This document shows, piece by piece, positions 33,967 through 45,668 of a stretch of DNA of 64,000 bases (within the stretch, counting starts at the first letter, position 1; each line of letters opens with the position of its first letter). The stretch covers positions 59,727,984 through 59,791,983 of the forward strand of contig NC_092803.1 in the NCBI RefSeq assembly GCF_040954645.1, in the 5' to 3' direction. The notes beneath the pieces are model-generated. The model saw nothing but the letters and a program-made list of their open reading frames with translations. It searched no databases and was not told the DNA's origin. Position numbers and translations under genes: made by a program. This stretch comes from Diabrotica undecimpunctata (taxonomy: Eukaryota > Arthropoda > Insecta > Coleoptera > Chrysomelidae).

Positions 33967-34340
33967 ATAAAAAGGCTCGAAGAATTCAATTTTGAGGTAT
34001 AATACATAACAAATATTTGCGTAGCTGCAATTGAGTTACAATACAAACAAACTTATTAGGTTACTTATGTATAACTGTATTAATTTATTTTTTCATAATA
34101 ATAAACTTCTTATTAGCATATAATATAATGTGTAATTTTAACTACCTCATCCAAAAATAGCTTACGGTGGTTTTATATCTTTGCGGTTTGAAGAGTGGGA
34201 GGAGATCGGAAAGGGGGTAGCGAACTGACCTACTCCCCTACTCCCCTGACAAATATTCTAGTTACCGCCCTGCTTGAGCATACAAACAAAACAAAATAAG
34301 GGACCAGATAATTGTTGTAGTGTGTCAACAGTGTTTATCT
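33967..34340 (+). repeat. Tandem 373-bp unit, copy 2 (A+B, uninterrupted)
   Basis: Complete second unit. It shows the empty site (TATAACTGTATTAA) that corresponds to the transposon insertion point in copy 1. No coding potential was recognised. Confidence 0.9.
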
Positions 34341-34880
34341 GGAGAATATCGGCGCTTTTAAATTTCGTTGAATCATTTTGGAAGTGTAAGTTTGGTATTA
34401 TTCCTGTTAATTCTATACGGAGACTTATTATTAGAAGAAAAACAATAAAAAAATATATTGTGGTTATTTTGCTAACTTTGTTTTATACCTTTCATATTTT
34501 GTTAGCCGATTTAATTAGCAATAGACTGTAGAAAAACTTAGGCTGAAGTGTTGAGAAATTCCTACTTAATGAGTATGATGACTGTTGGGTAGCTAGTGTG
34601 ATATTTTGTTACGCTATAAACGACACTTGTTTATCTTTATTCTAATTTCTTTTAATTTTATTCCTGATAAGACGTAGTTACACCTTAGACGGAACTAGTC
34701 GAAGCACCAACAATAAAATTGGCATCTCAAGTGTCGCTGTATATTTACACAAGTCACAAGTGAGATGTCATTTTATTGTTGAACAATTAGCACCCAATGA
34801 TCTAGATAGTAACTCCAGTGGACTCTGGGAAAGGTTTTTTTTTTCACCTTTTTTCAGCGACCTGATTTTCTGCCTTGTTT
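34341..34880. other. AT-rich spacer
   Basis: No supported feature up to the direct repeat that flanks the hAT element. Confidence 0.5.
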
Positions 34881-34882
34881 TA

Positions 34883-34915
34883 GTAATTACATAAAGTTTT
34901 TTACCTATTGATTAA
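34883..34915 (+). repeat. 33-bp direct repeat left of hAT element
   Basis: GTAATTACATAAAGTTTTTT followed by ACCTATTGATTAA is identical to 37812-37844. It directly abuts the element ends and is far longer than the 8-bp duplication normal for hAT. Confidence 0.95.
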
Positions 34916-35148
34916 TAGACTTCGGCAAATATGCAAATAAAAATGTAGAAAATATGCGCATAAATATGCACGTGTTTACACGAAAATATGCAAATATTTT
35001 ACAAAATATGCATACAAATAAATAAAAAAATCGTAAAATAGTAACAATTTTATTTAAAAAAAAAGTGTACATAACTAAATATTTCCTACTATTCATTAAG
35101 ATTTACATTTATTTTAAGTAACTACATCATTTTTAAGTATGAATAAAC

Positions 35149-37270
35149 TTATTTAGAATTATAGTAACAATAAATGACCAAGTGGTGTTCAAAATTTTCT
35201 AACAAAAACTTGTGGCTTCTGTCTGAGTACATATATTTATATATGGAAAAACTTCGTTCAACATCAACTGATGTAACGGGAGCATTTTTCAAACTAACCA
35301 AAACATTTGGTTCTAAAATAATTGTTTCCGAAATATTTCCAGCTAGAACACTGACTACTTCAGAAAGAATATGGTAACCTTTATTTTTTTCCATAGTAGC
35401 TTCAAATTTTTTTAAAATATCTTTTCCAATATTACCTCTAACGTTCCGACAACATGACGCAAATTCTTTTATTAATGCTGTACTTTCGAACAATGACAGT
35501 TTTGATGATTCTAACTGAGTAATTGTTTTTTGAACAAAACTAAAATTTGATTTTATAAATGAAAGTTCTTGTTGAAGCAAGTTACTCTGAAAAGTTTGTT
35601 TAGAATCCAAAAGAGATTGGGAACTTTCATCTGTTAACGTATCAATTATGTTCTTTATTTTAACAAAATGATCTGCATAAAAAATAGCTGCTTCTAACCA
35701 TGTTTCCCATCGCGTTAAAATAGGTTGTGGTGGAAGAGGAATGTTAGGTAGCATTTCTTTATAAAGTTGAATTCTTATAGGAGAATTAAGAAATACTTTT
35801 TTGACACTGGATATCATGGTATTTACAAGAGGAAACTTTTTTCGTATTTCCTCTGCAACTCTGTTTAATCCATGCGCTACACAAGTAACATGTATTAAAT
35901 CTGGGAAAAATATTTTTAAATTTTGTCCTGCTTTCACCATATAAGGAGCAGCATCCGATAAAATAAGCAGTAATTTATTAGAAGGAATAGTTGTCGGAAG
36001 AAAAGAAGTTGCTAAAGTTTCTTGTATAAAACGCGAAATTGTTAAAGCATTTGTTTTCTCAAGTTGCTGGCATGAAATAAGATGAGATTTTGGTAAGGTA
36101 TCTTCTTTAAGAACACCAATCAATAAATGAGCAATATACTTTCCTGAGGAATCAGTGGTTTCGTCTACAGATATGTAAAAATAATTATCTGCAATTTCTT
36201 CCTTAATATTAATTAACACCGACGAGTATAGCCCGTTCACATTATTTCTTCTTAGAGACCGATCACTTGAAACATTAAGTTTGCAAAATTTTTTTAGAAA
36301 CGAACTAAAATTTACATTTGCTAATTTTGAAAGCGGTATGTTTGCAGACACTAATGCGCGACACAAGTCTTCATTAAAAGTTTCTTGCTCATCTAATTTT
36401 TTTGAAGTAGATTGGAAACATTTAGCCATTGAAGTTTGATGTTTTCCTCCTATTTTTCCTTTTTTTGCAATGTGTGAAGCAGTTCTCACATGTTGGTCTA
36501 TCTGAAATTTCTTCTCACATGCTATCTATAAATAAAAATAAAAACCTTTATTTTAACCCAACCTTTAAAATATAAAAATATACAAGGTGTTTTTGGTTAA
36601 TCAAATAACTGGTTTGGAAAAAAAACACTCGCTAAGTGTTTTAAATGCAGTATTAATTTACAAATCAGTTTTTGTTACTAACCATTAGTACATCATATAA
36701 CTTATTTTAAAATTCAACAAAAGTTTTTTTTTTGTTAATTCAATTACAATAAAAATAATTGTGTTTTAGAATAGCTGACTTCATAAAAAAAAGTAAAGGT
36801 GAAAAATTTTTCTAAATACACACCATTGTATTGTACCATGGACAATTTTTTCTCACTAAAGGAAGCTATTTTTCATTTAAAAACAACCTACGAGTACTAA
36901 ATTTCAAGTAAATACGTTTATTGGTTTTAAAGTTATTGTTGTTATTAACTAAAAGAATTTAATTTTTTTTAATTTCAACACCCTGTATCTCGAAAAGTAA
37001 ATAGGTTTGACCCCTCATTAACTATATCGTTTTGTTCAATTTTTCGAGAAGTATCTACAGTCAAACGTTGTAAGTGTCATTTGGAAACACCCTGTATGTA
37101 TGAAATATTAGATATTTAATAGAAAAATATTAGATACTTACAATTTTGCCACAGACTGAACAGTAGATTTTTCCCATATCCATAGACAGCTCTTTATAAG
37201 GTTTAATCCAAGTTGAAGCACTGGTTGTTTTAGGCATTATAAAATCACAATCTTCCTTTTTGTTACGCAT
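35149..37270 (-). CDS. hAT-like transposase with CGGBP1-type zinc finger, two exons, intact
   Basis: Exon 1 is 37270-37142 (43 codons from ATG) and ends at a GTAAGT donor. Exon 2 is 36525-35149, after the acceptor TTTATTTATAG. Phase is kept, giving 501 aa without a stop. The splice rebuilds a zinc finger: Cys37, Cys40 in exon 1 (IYCSVCGK) and His55, His61 in exon 2 (IDQHVRTASH), similar to CGGBP1-like proteins derived from hAT. The RNase H-like core has YISVDETTDSSGKYIA (Asp164), LLLILSDAAPYM (Asp234), the CVAHGLNRV motif (about 258) and RWETWLEAA. The C-terminal hAT dimerisation region has APVTSVDVERSFSIYK (Glu466) and FLLENFEHHLVIYCYYN. All catalytic positions are present. It would excise and reinsert the element, acting in the nucleus. 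Expression is not shown. Confidence 0.85.
36583..37094. mobile_element. MITE nested in hAT intron
   Basis: The left end CAAGGTGTTTTTGG and the reversed right end CAGGGTGTTTCCAAAT form short imperfect TIRs flanked by TA on both sides; 512 bp. It has no coding capacity and lies wholly within the predicted intron, so it need not disturb the transposase. Confidence 0.6.
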
Positions 37271-37811
37271 AACGAGTGTTTACGCTTTGAATATCAAAAC
37301 AAAAATGATTTACAAATCTGAGCATCAAATTAGAAATGTTTAGGTACCTAATTCAATAAACTGGGAGATTTTGGAAAATCCCTAAATTAGGAACAAAACT
37401 ATTAGCCGTTTACCTGCTGTTAAGATACAATAAATTGTAGATAGATTTGGGGATTAGATCATAAAATGCAAATGAGCGAACCCTTAGCGATTATCCAATA
37501 ACTGAATGCCTCAGTGACCGAGACTTTCTAAGAATGTTGAGGGCTACTTAAATTGATCTTCTTTGAAATTGTAAATGTTTTGTACCTGTAGAGATTACGT
37601 ACTTAGATCATTTCTTGATTAAAATGACTACAAAATTTTATACAAGAATTGAAATAAATTGGTATGTTTAAAAATTTTCAAATACAGTATAAAAATCTGA
37701 ACTTTTATGCACTTTATGCAAACTTTTATACAAATATGCCAAAATATGAAATATTTGCATAAAATATGCACAATATGCAAAATATGCAATATGCATATTT
37801 GCCGAAGTCTA

Positions 37812-37844
37812 GTAATTACATAAAGTTTTTTACCTATTGATTAA
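37812..37844 (+). repeat. 33-bp direct repeat right of hAT element
   Basis: Identical to 34883-34915. Confidence 0.95.
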
Positions 37845-38148
37845 CTATGGGTTCTAGTTTTTTAACGCAATAGTATAATTGTTTTAAAAATTGAAGTAGA
37901 TTAAATTTGTAGTAGTAAAATTGTAGATTATTTAAAAAAAAAGTACAACATGTACTTGTCTCAAACAAGCAAAGGGAGGTTTAAGGCCAGCATAGGGAAG
38001 GTTGAAACAAACGAAGTAGGTAACGATAAAATCATAAGTTAAAATAAAATTTATTAAAGAAAGTAACTAGGTATTATTTAACCCTGCAATAACAATAATA
38101 AAAAAAATTGAAACATTTGAAAAATATGTCAAAATAGTATGTATTTAG

Positions 38149-39790
38149 TTAGAATAAATTTTCATATTTAGAAAAATCAACTGAAAAAGGAAGGGTGCTA
38201 TGTGTTCTAGCTGTTTCTCCAGTAAAAGAGGGATTTGGTAACTTAGCAAGATCGTTACTCGGTGCACAACATTCATATGCAACATCTAAAAAAACAAATT
38301 TGTATCTTGGAGTTTTCATTCTCATGCACAATAGGTCGTAATCGTTGCCATTACTATTTATGACATTAGCAACGTAATGTCGGAAAGTACTTTTGGTAGA
38401 AAATCATACAAATACATAGTCATTCTTCAAGTTTTCTTCAGCATTTTCTTGTTCAATCTGTTCCTCGATATCAGTTAACTCATCAGAACTCAAAAAATTG
38501 AAAGAATCGTTAGATTGTTCAGAGTCCTCCATGACTATCTCAATTTCATTTTGTTTAACTGACTCTTGTTTGTCATCTTCTAATGCCAATTTGTTAAATG
38601 TTTCCACCCTTTCCTTTTTTTTTATTTTACTTTTCCTTGTTCTTAGCTCTTTCTTCGAATTCTTTTTCTATTTGGTCTTTTTGGGAGGTGTCCGTTAAAA
38701 TCCGTGTTTTCCCACATTTGCTTCCAGCTTTCTGTTTACGTAAAAGAGCTTTTGGAAATGGCCTTATAACTAGTATTTCTTTTAAGGATATCAGCTTCAT
38801 TATAAAATCTTTTAAATGGCCCAAAAACGTTGGTATCCAAGGGCTATTAGTTATGGTTAGTATAAGGTGAAATGGTGAGTAGTATTACTCCATTGTTTTT
38901 ACAGATGTTAAGCCCTTTTGGCGAAATATGGCTTTTATGATTATCTAGTATCAGCAGACACTTGTGATCCATGTCGACTCGGGAATATCTAATGAAGTGC
39001 AGTAAATATTTTTCGAAATTCTCATGAGTCATCCAGCCTGATAGGTTAACAGCAGCATCAGCACCAATGGGAAGCACTATTGTCATATAATCCTGGATCC
39101 TTACCCTCGGATAAATTAAAGATGGGGGAATAGTGTTACCAGACTCACTTATAAAACTGTTACCAGGGATCCTCTTTCACACGATGTTGCTTTTGAAACC
39201 TGCTTCTCCCTTTCTTCGCAATTATTTTCTGCGGCTTATCTGCTATTGTAACTCCCGTTTCATCTGCGTTATATACACAATCAGGTGTAATCGATTAACT
39301 TTTCATGATGATCTTTAAATTGTCAAAAGATAGCCGAACGATATATTTATTAAATGCAGGGGCACGTCCTTCACTAGTAGCTTCTGGTGTTCTAAGTAAT
39401 AAGTTATTATGTCGTGACATAAAACCTCTCAGCCAATCACGCGTAGAAGCTGTATTTTTCTCCCAAGCTGCAGAATTTTTTTTATTATTTTCAGTTGCAA
39501 AGATGTAAGCAAATTTTTTTACTGCGATTAGAGTAAGTCTAGAATGTAAGTCAGCACATTTGAGTGGGTATTGAACTAGTAAATATTCTTCTTGATAAGT
39601 AAAAATTTACGAAGAATCTAAGTTTGCTACAAACGACACATTTTCGTTTAATTGCATATCTAGATAGAGTAGTTCTATCAATATTATATTTTTTAGCGAC
39701 TGTGCGGATTTTACTATTAGTGCTACATATTTCCCGTACTGGGATTCATTTCCATTTAAAAGGCATCTGTAAAAAAAATTAATATTGTAG
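38149..39790 (-). pseudogene. pogo/Tigger-like transposase relic
   Basis: Reading from 39790: remains of a psq-type helix-turn-helix (VAKKYNIDRTTLSRYAIKRK near 39690), CENP-B-like region (WEKNTASTRDWLRGFMSRHN at 39410-39470, then PEATSEGRAPAFN), the DDE core with VYNADETGVTIADKP near 39270, a decayed stretch, then GWMTHENFEKYLLHFIRY and CLLILDNHKSH (second Asp) at 38930-39020, SPYTNHN (usual TTHxLQPLD region, frame lost), and an acidic tail (38404-38607). The end SKYENLF at 38149 with TPRYKFVFLDVAYE and ARTHSTLPF matches the tail of insect Tigger-type proteins. Three frames and several stops are involved. Terminal repeats were not found. Confidence 0.8.
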
Positions 39791-40392
39791 ATGCCGTAGT
39801 GCACATTTTAGCGGAAGAAGCAGACGATTGTGAGCCCACATTTTTTAATATTAAAAAGAAAGAAAACATACTGGAAAACTTTTTTATCATGATGAGAGGT
39901 TTGAACCATGTCTCAAGCTTCCCACATAAAATATGTAAATCCCTCCCCTCGTACCAGTAGCCACAATAAATTACGGTTTTTCATTTAACACATAACCTAA
40001 CAAATAATTGAATATATGAAAGTATGTTGAATAGGTATCATATTCGTATAATTAGTCTCCATATTACTAAACATAAAAATGTAAATAAAGAATCCTTATA
40101 CATTTTAATAAAAAACTTACATTGATTGATTACAAAACTTACTTAACCCTCCCCAGTCTCTTACTGTTATAGATTGGTTGCTTTATTGTTACAATTTTAT
40201 TTACGTAATTATTACAAAATTTCTGTAAAATACTATAGAGTCATCCCAGGACTGCAAATCAATGGAAATGTCATTTAAAAGTCATCTACTTTAAAATGTA
40301 TAATATATGTCCGAATTGTCAATATAGATGAGTCAAATACAATTAAATTATTAAAAGAATTTTTCAAGTAACAAAAAACAGAATTTGTTAAA
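39791..40392. other. AT-rich spacer
   Basis: No supported feature between the pogo relic and the LINE tail. Confidence 0.5.
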
Positions 40393-40414
40393 TTTTTTTT
40401 TTTTTTTTTTTTTT
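40393..40414 (-). repeat. Poly(A) tail of the I-type LINE
   Basis: Twenty-two consecutive T on plus, directly beyond the 3' untranslated region of the minus-strand element. Confidence 0.9.
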
Positions 40415-40568
40415 ATTTCAACTTTAACGTGCTCGGCTACTATGGCCACTTACACAGGTACTATAACATGAATTTTCATTACACAAACATTAAGTGTTAC
40501 ATTAAGAATATGTTACAATAATACGGAATAATAATAATATGTTATACAATGTCTAAATTAAAATCTAA

Positions 40569-43500
40569 TTATATTTTTTGATATAAGTGTTCATCTCTAA
40601 GGAATTGTAGCACAGCTTTTATTTGGTCAGGGTTGTTTAGGATACCTCGTACTTCACTTTTGAGTTTGTATTGTAATCTTCTGGCCAAATGTTGATGGCA
40701 TTCAGTGAGAATATGTTTGATTGTCAAATATGATTGGCAGATTTGACAGGAGGGACGGATGCTAGAGGACATTAGGTAGCCGTGTGTGAGTTTTGAATGT
40801 CCTATCCGAAGTCGTCTTATCACAATGAGATCTCGTCTTGAGAGGGCTGAATAGTCAAATGTAGGCTGACTGGTTATTGACGGTTGTATTTCGTGCAAGA
40901 TCGAACGGTTAGAGTTCCAATGCTGCTGCCAAAGGAGTCTGGTTCTTCTTTTAATATATGATTTTAGGTCCTTACAAATTTGAATTTTATCGGTGATTTC
41001 AGGTGATGCTGTAGCAAGTTTAGCATAGTGATCTGCAGTTTCATTGCCTTCTATACCAATATGTGATGGCAGCCAGATTATGGTAACTGTTATGTTTTGG
41101 GACAAGATAATTTGGTAAGAGTCTAGGATCTTTTGGACGATTGGATGATCAGTAAATATATTTTTGATAGAATAGATTGATGCTAAAGAATCTGTGCATA
41201 TGGCAACCTGCTTATTAGGTGGAGATATATGGTTAAAAGCTTGCAATATACTAAATAATTCGCCAGTATGAACGCTGCTGATGGCTGGTATAAGTGATGA
41301 CTTAATTAGTGAATGAGAGGTTGTAACAGAGCAGCCTACTCCTGTGTCATTTTTTGAGGCATCCGTGTATAATATTAGGTCGTATTTATTTGTATCTATA
41401 ATGTCTTTAAATGCATTTATAATGATCTATTTCGGATGTTTATTTTTATCGAAGTTGGTGAGCGAGGTGTTAAATTTGGGCGTGGACATGATCCAAGGAG
41501 GAGATGGAGGGAGATAAAGAGGAAGGGTATGTGTAAGAGTGATATCATTAAGTGTCTGTGCTAAAATTAGTGGAATAGGTTTTATTGGTGGTAAGAAATT
41601 GGTAATGTGTAAATTATACGTGGACATTACAAATAAGGGATGCACTGGATTAGAGGGGTTAGCTGATACCGATGCTGCATAAGAGAGTAGCAGTTGTTTT
41701 CGTCTTATACAAAGAGGAGGTTCGTTAGCTTCGCAATAAAGATTATCTACAGGACTAGATCGAAAAGCGCCAATACAAAGACGAAGGGCTGTGTTGTGAA
41801 TTGAGTTTAGAAGGTTAATATATGTTTTGGAGGCGGATATATATATGTGACAACCATAATCTAGTTTGGAGCGTATTAGTGATCTGTATATTTTAAGAAG
41901 TGAGTTTTCGTCAGATCCCCAATAATGATGTGATAGAGTTTTTATTATGTTTAGTCTTATGCTCGTTTCTCTTTTTATTGCAAATATATGTTGCTTCCAA
42001 GTTAGTCGTGAGTCAAACGTTAATCCGAGAATTTTGCATTGTTTAACAACAGGAAGAGGGACATTGTTGATCAAAATAAGTGGAGATGGAGAAGGGGGAC
42101 GTCTACTAAAGTTTATAATTTTAGATTTTACATTGGATAAAGATAACCCCATGTCACTAGTTTTTTTTAAAAGTGTGTCAACAGCAGTTTGAATAAGCTT
42201 CGAGGTGGTAGAAGAGTTTTGTCCATGACAGTAAATTACTGTCATCAGCATACATGATATGTTTAATAGGGGAAATGAGGTGAGAGCATAAATCACTTAT
42301 TGCTAGATTAAAAAGTGTAGGACTTAGTACCGATCCCTGAGGTACGCCATCAGTTTGAGTATAAGTAGAAGATAAAATACCGTTGACAGAGACTCTGAAC
42401 GATCTAGAAGATAGAAAATTTCGTATGAAGTTAAATATATTACCATTAATATTAAGAAGGATAAGTTTGTTTAATATATATTGCCTACTTATAGTGTCAA
42501 AAGCACCTTCAATATCAAATATGGCAGCTACGACTTCTTGTCTTTTGTTTAAGGCCTCTGATATATGAGTTTGGAGGATTACAAGGTTGTCTTGGGTTGA
42601 ACGGTTCTGACGAAATCCTGACTGTTCACTAGCAAATATCTTATGTTTTTCAATGAACCATAGGAGTCTTTTATTAATCATTTTTTCGAATATTTTGCAC
42701 ATCGTACAAGTTAGTGATATAGGTCTATAAGAGTTGGCCAAGGAACGTTCTAGGTTAGGCTTTTTAATAGGTATTACGATAGAGGTTTGCCATTGATTGG
42801 GAAATTGGTTAGATGACCAGATTAAATTATACATCTCAAGTATTTTGAGTAGGCTACAGTTTGAGAGCTTTTTGATTAATATGTAAGGAATGTCGTCAGG
42901 ACCAGCGGCATTGTTTTTACAAGTTTGAATAACGGATACTAGTTCTTCAAAAAGAAAGGGAGAATTAAGATGTGTGATGTCCATTATTGTTTCGGGTGAG
43001 GAACAGGGTGGGGTGTTAGGTAATGGTTTTCGTAAGGAGGCATCTATTTTACTTTTGAATTTAGTGTCGAAGTGCGTTGCTAGGGTTTCACCGATTTCTC
43101 GATTGTCAGTGATTGTAGTGTTATTTACAGCAATACTAGAGATTTTGAGGTTGGTGTTGTTTCCTTGGATTTGCCTAATCTTTTTCCAGAGGTCCGCCGG
43201 ATTGGTGTTTGAATTAATAGAGGATACATATTCTCTCCAAGATGATTTTTTACTTTGTTTTATAATAAATCGGGCTTTGGCTCTAGTTTTCTTTAGTTCA
43301 ATAAGATTCTCCAGATTTTTGTTTTTACGGTAATTTTTAAGAGCTAATTTTTGTTGTTCTGTTGCAGTTTGGCAAGATGTATTCCACCAAGGTACTGCCT
43401 TTCTTTTATGGGAAATACTATTTTTTCCTATGTGCAAATTTGCAGCTTTAAGTATGGAATCTGTGATTAATAATAGATTATTGTTAATATTGTCGGATAG

Positions 43501-44265
43501 GGATAGAGAAGGTAAGGTGTTATCTGTTTGTGAAGTATAGTCTATCTAGTCGGCATTTTTTAGCCGCCAGAAGTTTCTGGTTATAGTTTGTTCATGGTTG
43601 GAGATATCAGATGATACAAATATTGGAAAGTGGTTGCTGTCATATAGATCATCGGAAGTTTTCCAAGTTAGTGAAGTATATGTTTTTGGGTCGCTAAAAC
43701 TAAGATCTATCGCCGAAAATGTGCCAGAGGAAAAGTTCAGATGCGTATTAGAGCCTGTATTTAGTAGACAGGAGCCTGTGCAATTGATAACGTTTTCTAT
43801 AGTTTTACCTTTGCCATTAGTATGGTTTGACCCCCACATAAAGTTATGAGCATTGAAGTCACCTACTAGAATATATGGAACGGGGAGCTGATATATAAGA
43901 TTTAGAATTTCAATTTCTTGAAGGGGGTAGTTAGGAGGAATGTAAACACTGCATATCGTAAGTTTATTAGGACACCAAGTAGTTACGGCGATAGCCTCGA
44001 GTTCGGTGGTGATGAGAAGATGGGATGAATATATTTCACTTGAAATAAAAATAGATGTCCCACCACTGGCTCTGTCACAATTAGTTCTGATATAATGATA
44101 TCCTTCGAACTTTTTTAGTGTGGGAAGCTTAGATATTTTTGAGTTCGTTTCTTGTAGACATATGATATCGGGTTGTTTTTCTGTCACTAGTTGTTGGATT
44201 CTTTCAATACGGGGAAAGAACCCATCGCAGTTCCATTGGATTAAATTGAAGGTGAATCTTGAGTT
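40569..44265 (-). pseudogene. LINE ORF2: endonuclease, reverse transcriptase, RNase H
   Basis: The frame overlaps the end of ORF1 and has no obvious ATG there, suggesting reinitiation or frameshift translation. Endonuclease: FNLIQWNCDGFFPRI, IICLQETNSK (Glu), ILVGDFNAHNFMWGS (Asp) and DSNHFPI (His). A TAG at 43546-43548 follows. The linker and RT run from 43545 to about 42230 with WWNTSCQTATEQQKLALK, AAGPDDIPYILIKKL, YRPISLTCTMCKIFEKMI, EQSGFRQNRSTQDNLV, AAIFDIEGAFDTISR, TQTDGVPQGSVLSPTLFN and IKHIMYADDSN (catalytic). One base is lost near 42230, after the YADD box. The thumb goes on to a TAG at 41427-41429. RNase H: LYTDASKNDTG, HTGELFSIL, CTDSLAS and GNETADHYAKL keep all four acidic residues. 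The C-terminal CQICQSYLTIKHILTEC is a zinc knuckle. Three lesions in all. Confidence 0.9.
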
Positions 44266-45668
44266 GAAGGGGTAAGGGGCAACTGATATGGTTGTTCTGG
44301 CTGTTGGGAGATAAGGATTTTGGTTTCATCATCTGTTAGGAGTTCAGATGAGACGCTGATATTATCAGAGTCATCTGAGTTTAGCTGTCTTTTGATTTTC
44401 TTTTGAAGTCTCGTAAGTCGATTTTTAAGGGATCTTTCCTTAGTTTCTGAATGGAGAACTGTTATGTCTTGTAATAGTCCTTCAATATTTGACGTAAAAA
44501 CAAAAGCTTCATTAAGTGGACTAGGATTACCATGTGTATTTTCTAGGAAAGCAATAAACTGAGTCTCGGTCAAAGTTAAACCAGATGGATTATTTTTATA
44601 AATGGCCGCTACGGATTGTAGTGAACTAGCTGTTAGATTATGTTCCTCTGATTTTGTAGTTTTTGCTTTTTTCTTGTGAGGTTTGGAGATAGTGTTTGTG
44701 TTTGTGGATAACGGAGGAAGCATTTGGTTAGACGATGGTTCGGGTGTACTTGCTGAAGATAATAGAGAAGGAATATCAGAATTGCTGTCTGTTGATATAG
44801 CTCTTTTTTGTCCTTGTGTGGGTGGAATTGATGGGTGTATAGTTTCAGTATCTATTTCAGTGTGGGTTTCTGTGCAATTTAAAGTAGTTAGGTCTGATTG
44901 AACAGGAGTGTTTACGTCAGAAATTATATCAGTAATTTCAGATGTAGAGGGCTCTAGATGGGGTAGTTCAGTTTGAGAAAAAGTAGTTGGATTATTGGTA
45001 CATGAGTCAGCGGTATGTCCGACCTCTTTACATAAAAAACAATGCAATTTATCCGTAGAAATAAATATTCTATAAGGTGTGTTTTCGTATGTAATAACGA
45101 AGTTTCTATCTATTGAAAAGTTCTCTTTATCGGGGATAATATACGTTACTCTTCGGAAGCTCATTATGTGTGCATAACCTTCTCCGAGTGCACCACATTT
45201 CACAAATGACACAGGAGAGACCAGCTGTAATCCAATATCTTTAAGGGCTTTCTCAATTATGGAATGTGGAATTGAAGGAGATACGTTAGATATAAGAAGG
45301 CGTTTAGCTGGGGTGATAAGTCTTCTGATGGGAACTACTGTAGAGTTGATAGAGATATTTTGATGTGTTTTTAGAAGGTTATCGACAACTGTAGGCGAGG
45401 AAAGATAAATACAGATGCGGTTATTTGGAATACGTGATGCAAAGGTAATGTTTTTTGGGATAACAATGTCCCCTATAGCTTTAACATAGTCAAATAAAAC
45501 AGTATTTGGAATAGCGTGCATTAAAATGGCTTGCTCCTTACGTGGGAAAGTAGGAGGTGGAGGTTTGGATAAAGTAGCAGCGACATATGATTTTGTGGGG
45601 AGGACTTGTGGAGTTGTGAGGTTTTGATTTGAGTTCATTTTTGTGAGTGTTTTAAATTTAAAAAACAT
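44241..45668 (-). CDS. LINE ORF1 nucleic-acid-binding protein, intact
   Basis: 475 codons without a stop; Met11 (45638) is an alternative start. Residues about 45-210 look like one or two RRM-like modules (ILMHAIPNTVLFDYVKAIGD; KRLLISNVSPSIPHSIIEKA; VSFVKCGALGEGYAHIMSF). They are followed by a CCHC zinc knuckle, CFLCKEVGHTADSC (about 212-225). The rest is Ser/Thr/Pro-rich with a lysine cluster (KPHKKKAKTTK), and a charged coiled-coil-like stretch near 410-435 (ETKERSLKNRLTRLQKKIKR). Such proteins bind the LINE transcript as an RNP with ORF2. The stop codon lies inside the start of the ORF2 frame. Confidence 0.85.
   Translation of the reverse strand: MFFKFKTLTKMNSNQNLTTPQVLPTKSYVAATLSKPPPPTFPRKEQAILMHAIPNTVLFDYVKAIGDIVIPKNITFASRIPNNRICIYLSSPTVVDNLLKTHQNISINSTVVPIRRLITPAKRLLISNVSPSIPHSIIEKALKDIGLQLVSPVSFVKCGALGEGYAHIMSFRRVTYIIPDKENFSIDRNFVITYENTPYRIFISTDKLHCFLCKEVGHTADSCTNNPTTFSQTELPHLEPSTSEITDIISDVNTPVQSDLTTLNCTETHTEIDTETIHPSIPPTQGQKRAISTDSNSDIPSLLSSASTPEPSSNQMLPPLSTNTNTISKPHKKKAKTTKSEEHNLTASSLQSVAAIYKNNPSGLTLTETQFIAFLENTHGNPSPLNEAFVFTSNIEGLLQDITVLHSETKERSLKNRLTRLQKKIKRQLNSDDSDNISVSSELLTDDETKILISQQPEQPYQLPLTPSTQDSPSI

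Larger units (their letters stand above)
34916..37811 (-). mobile_element. hAT-like transposon, 2896 bp, complete
   Basis: Terminal inverted repeats TAGACTTCGGCAAATATGC (left) and its reverse complement (right). Both ends are packed with AATATGC/AATATGCA words (34916-35010 and 37690-37800), as expected of subterminal transposase-binding sites. The gene on minus has two exons with an intron (36526-37141) that contains a nested MITE. The ends are flanked by identical 33-bp direct repeats. The element looks young because the transposase frame is unbroken. Confidence 0.88.

Noticed and set aside
34916..37811. Considered the element as a single-exon gene starting at position 36489
   Set aside because: That start is a GTG codon; consensus splice sites and a rebuilt zinc finger give a better two-exon model.
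42178..42280. Considered that the LINE RT ends naturally after YADDSN
   Set aside because: The continuation in the next frame matches the RT thumb, so a frameshift explains it.
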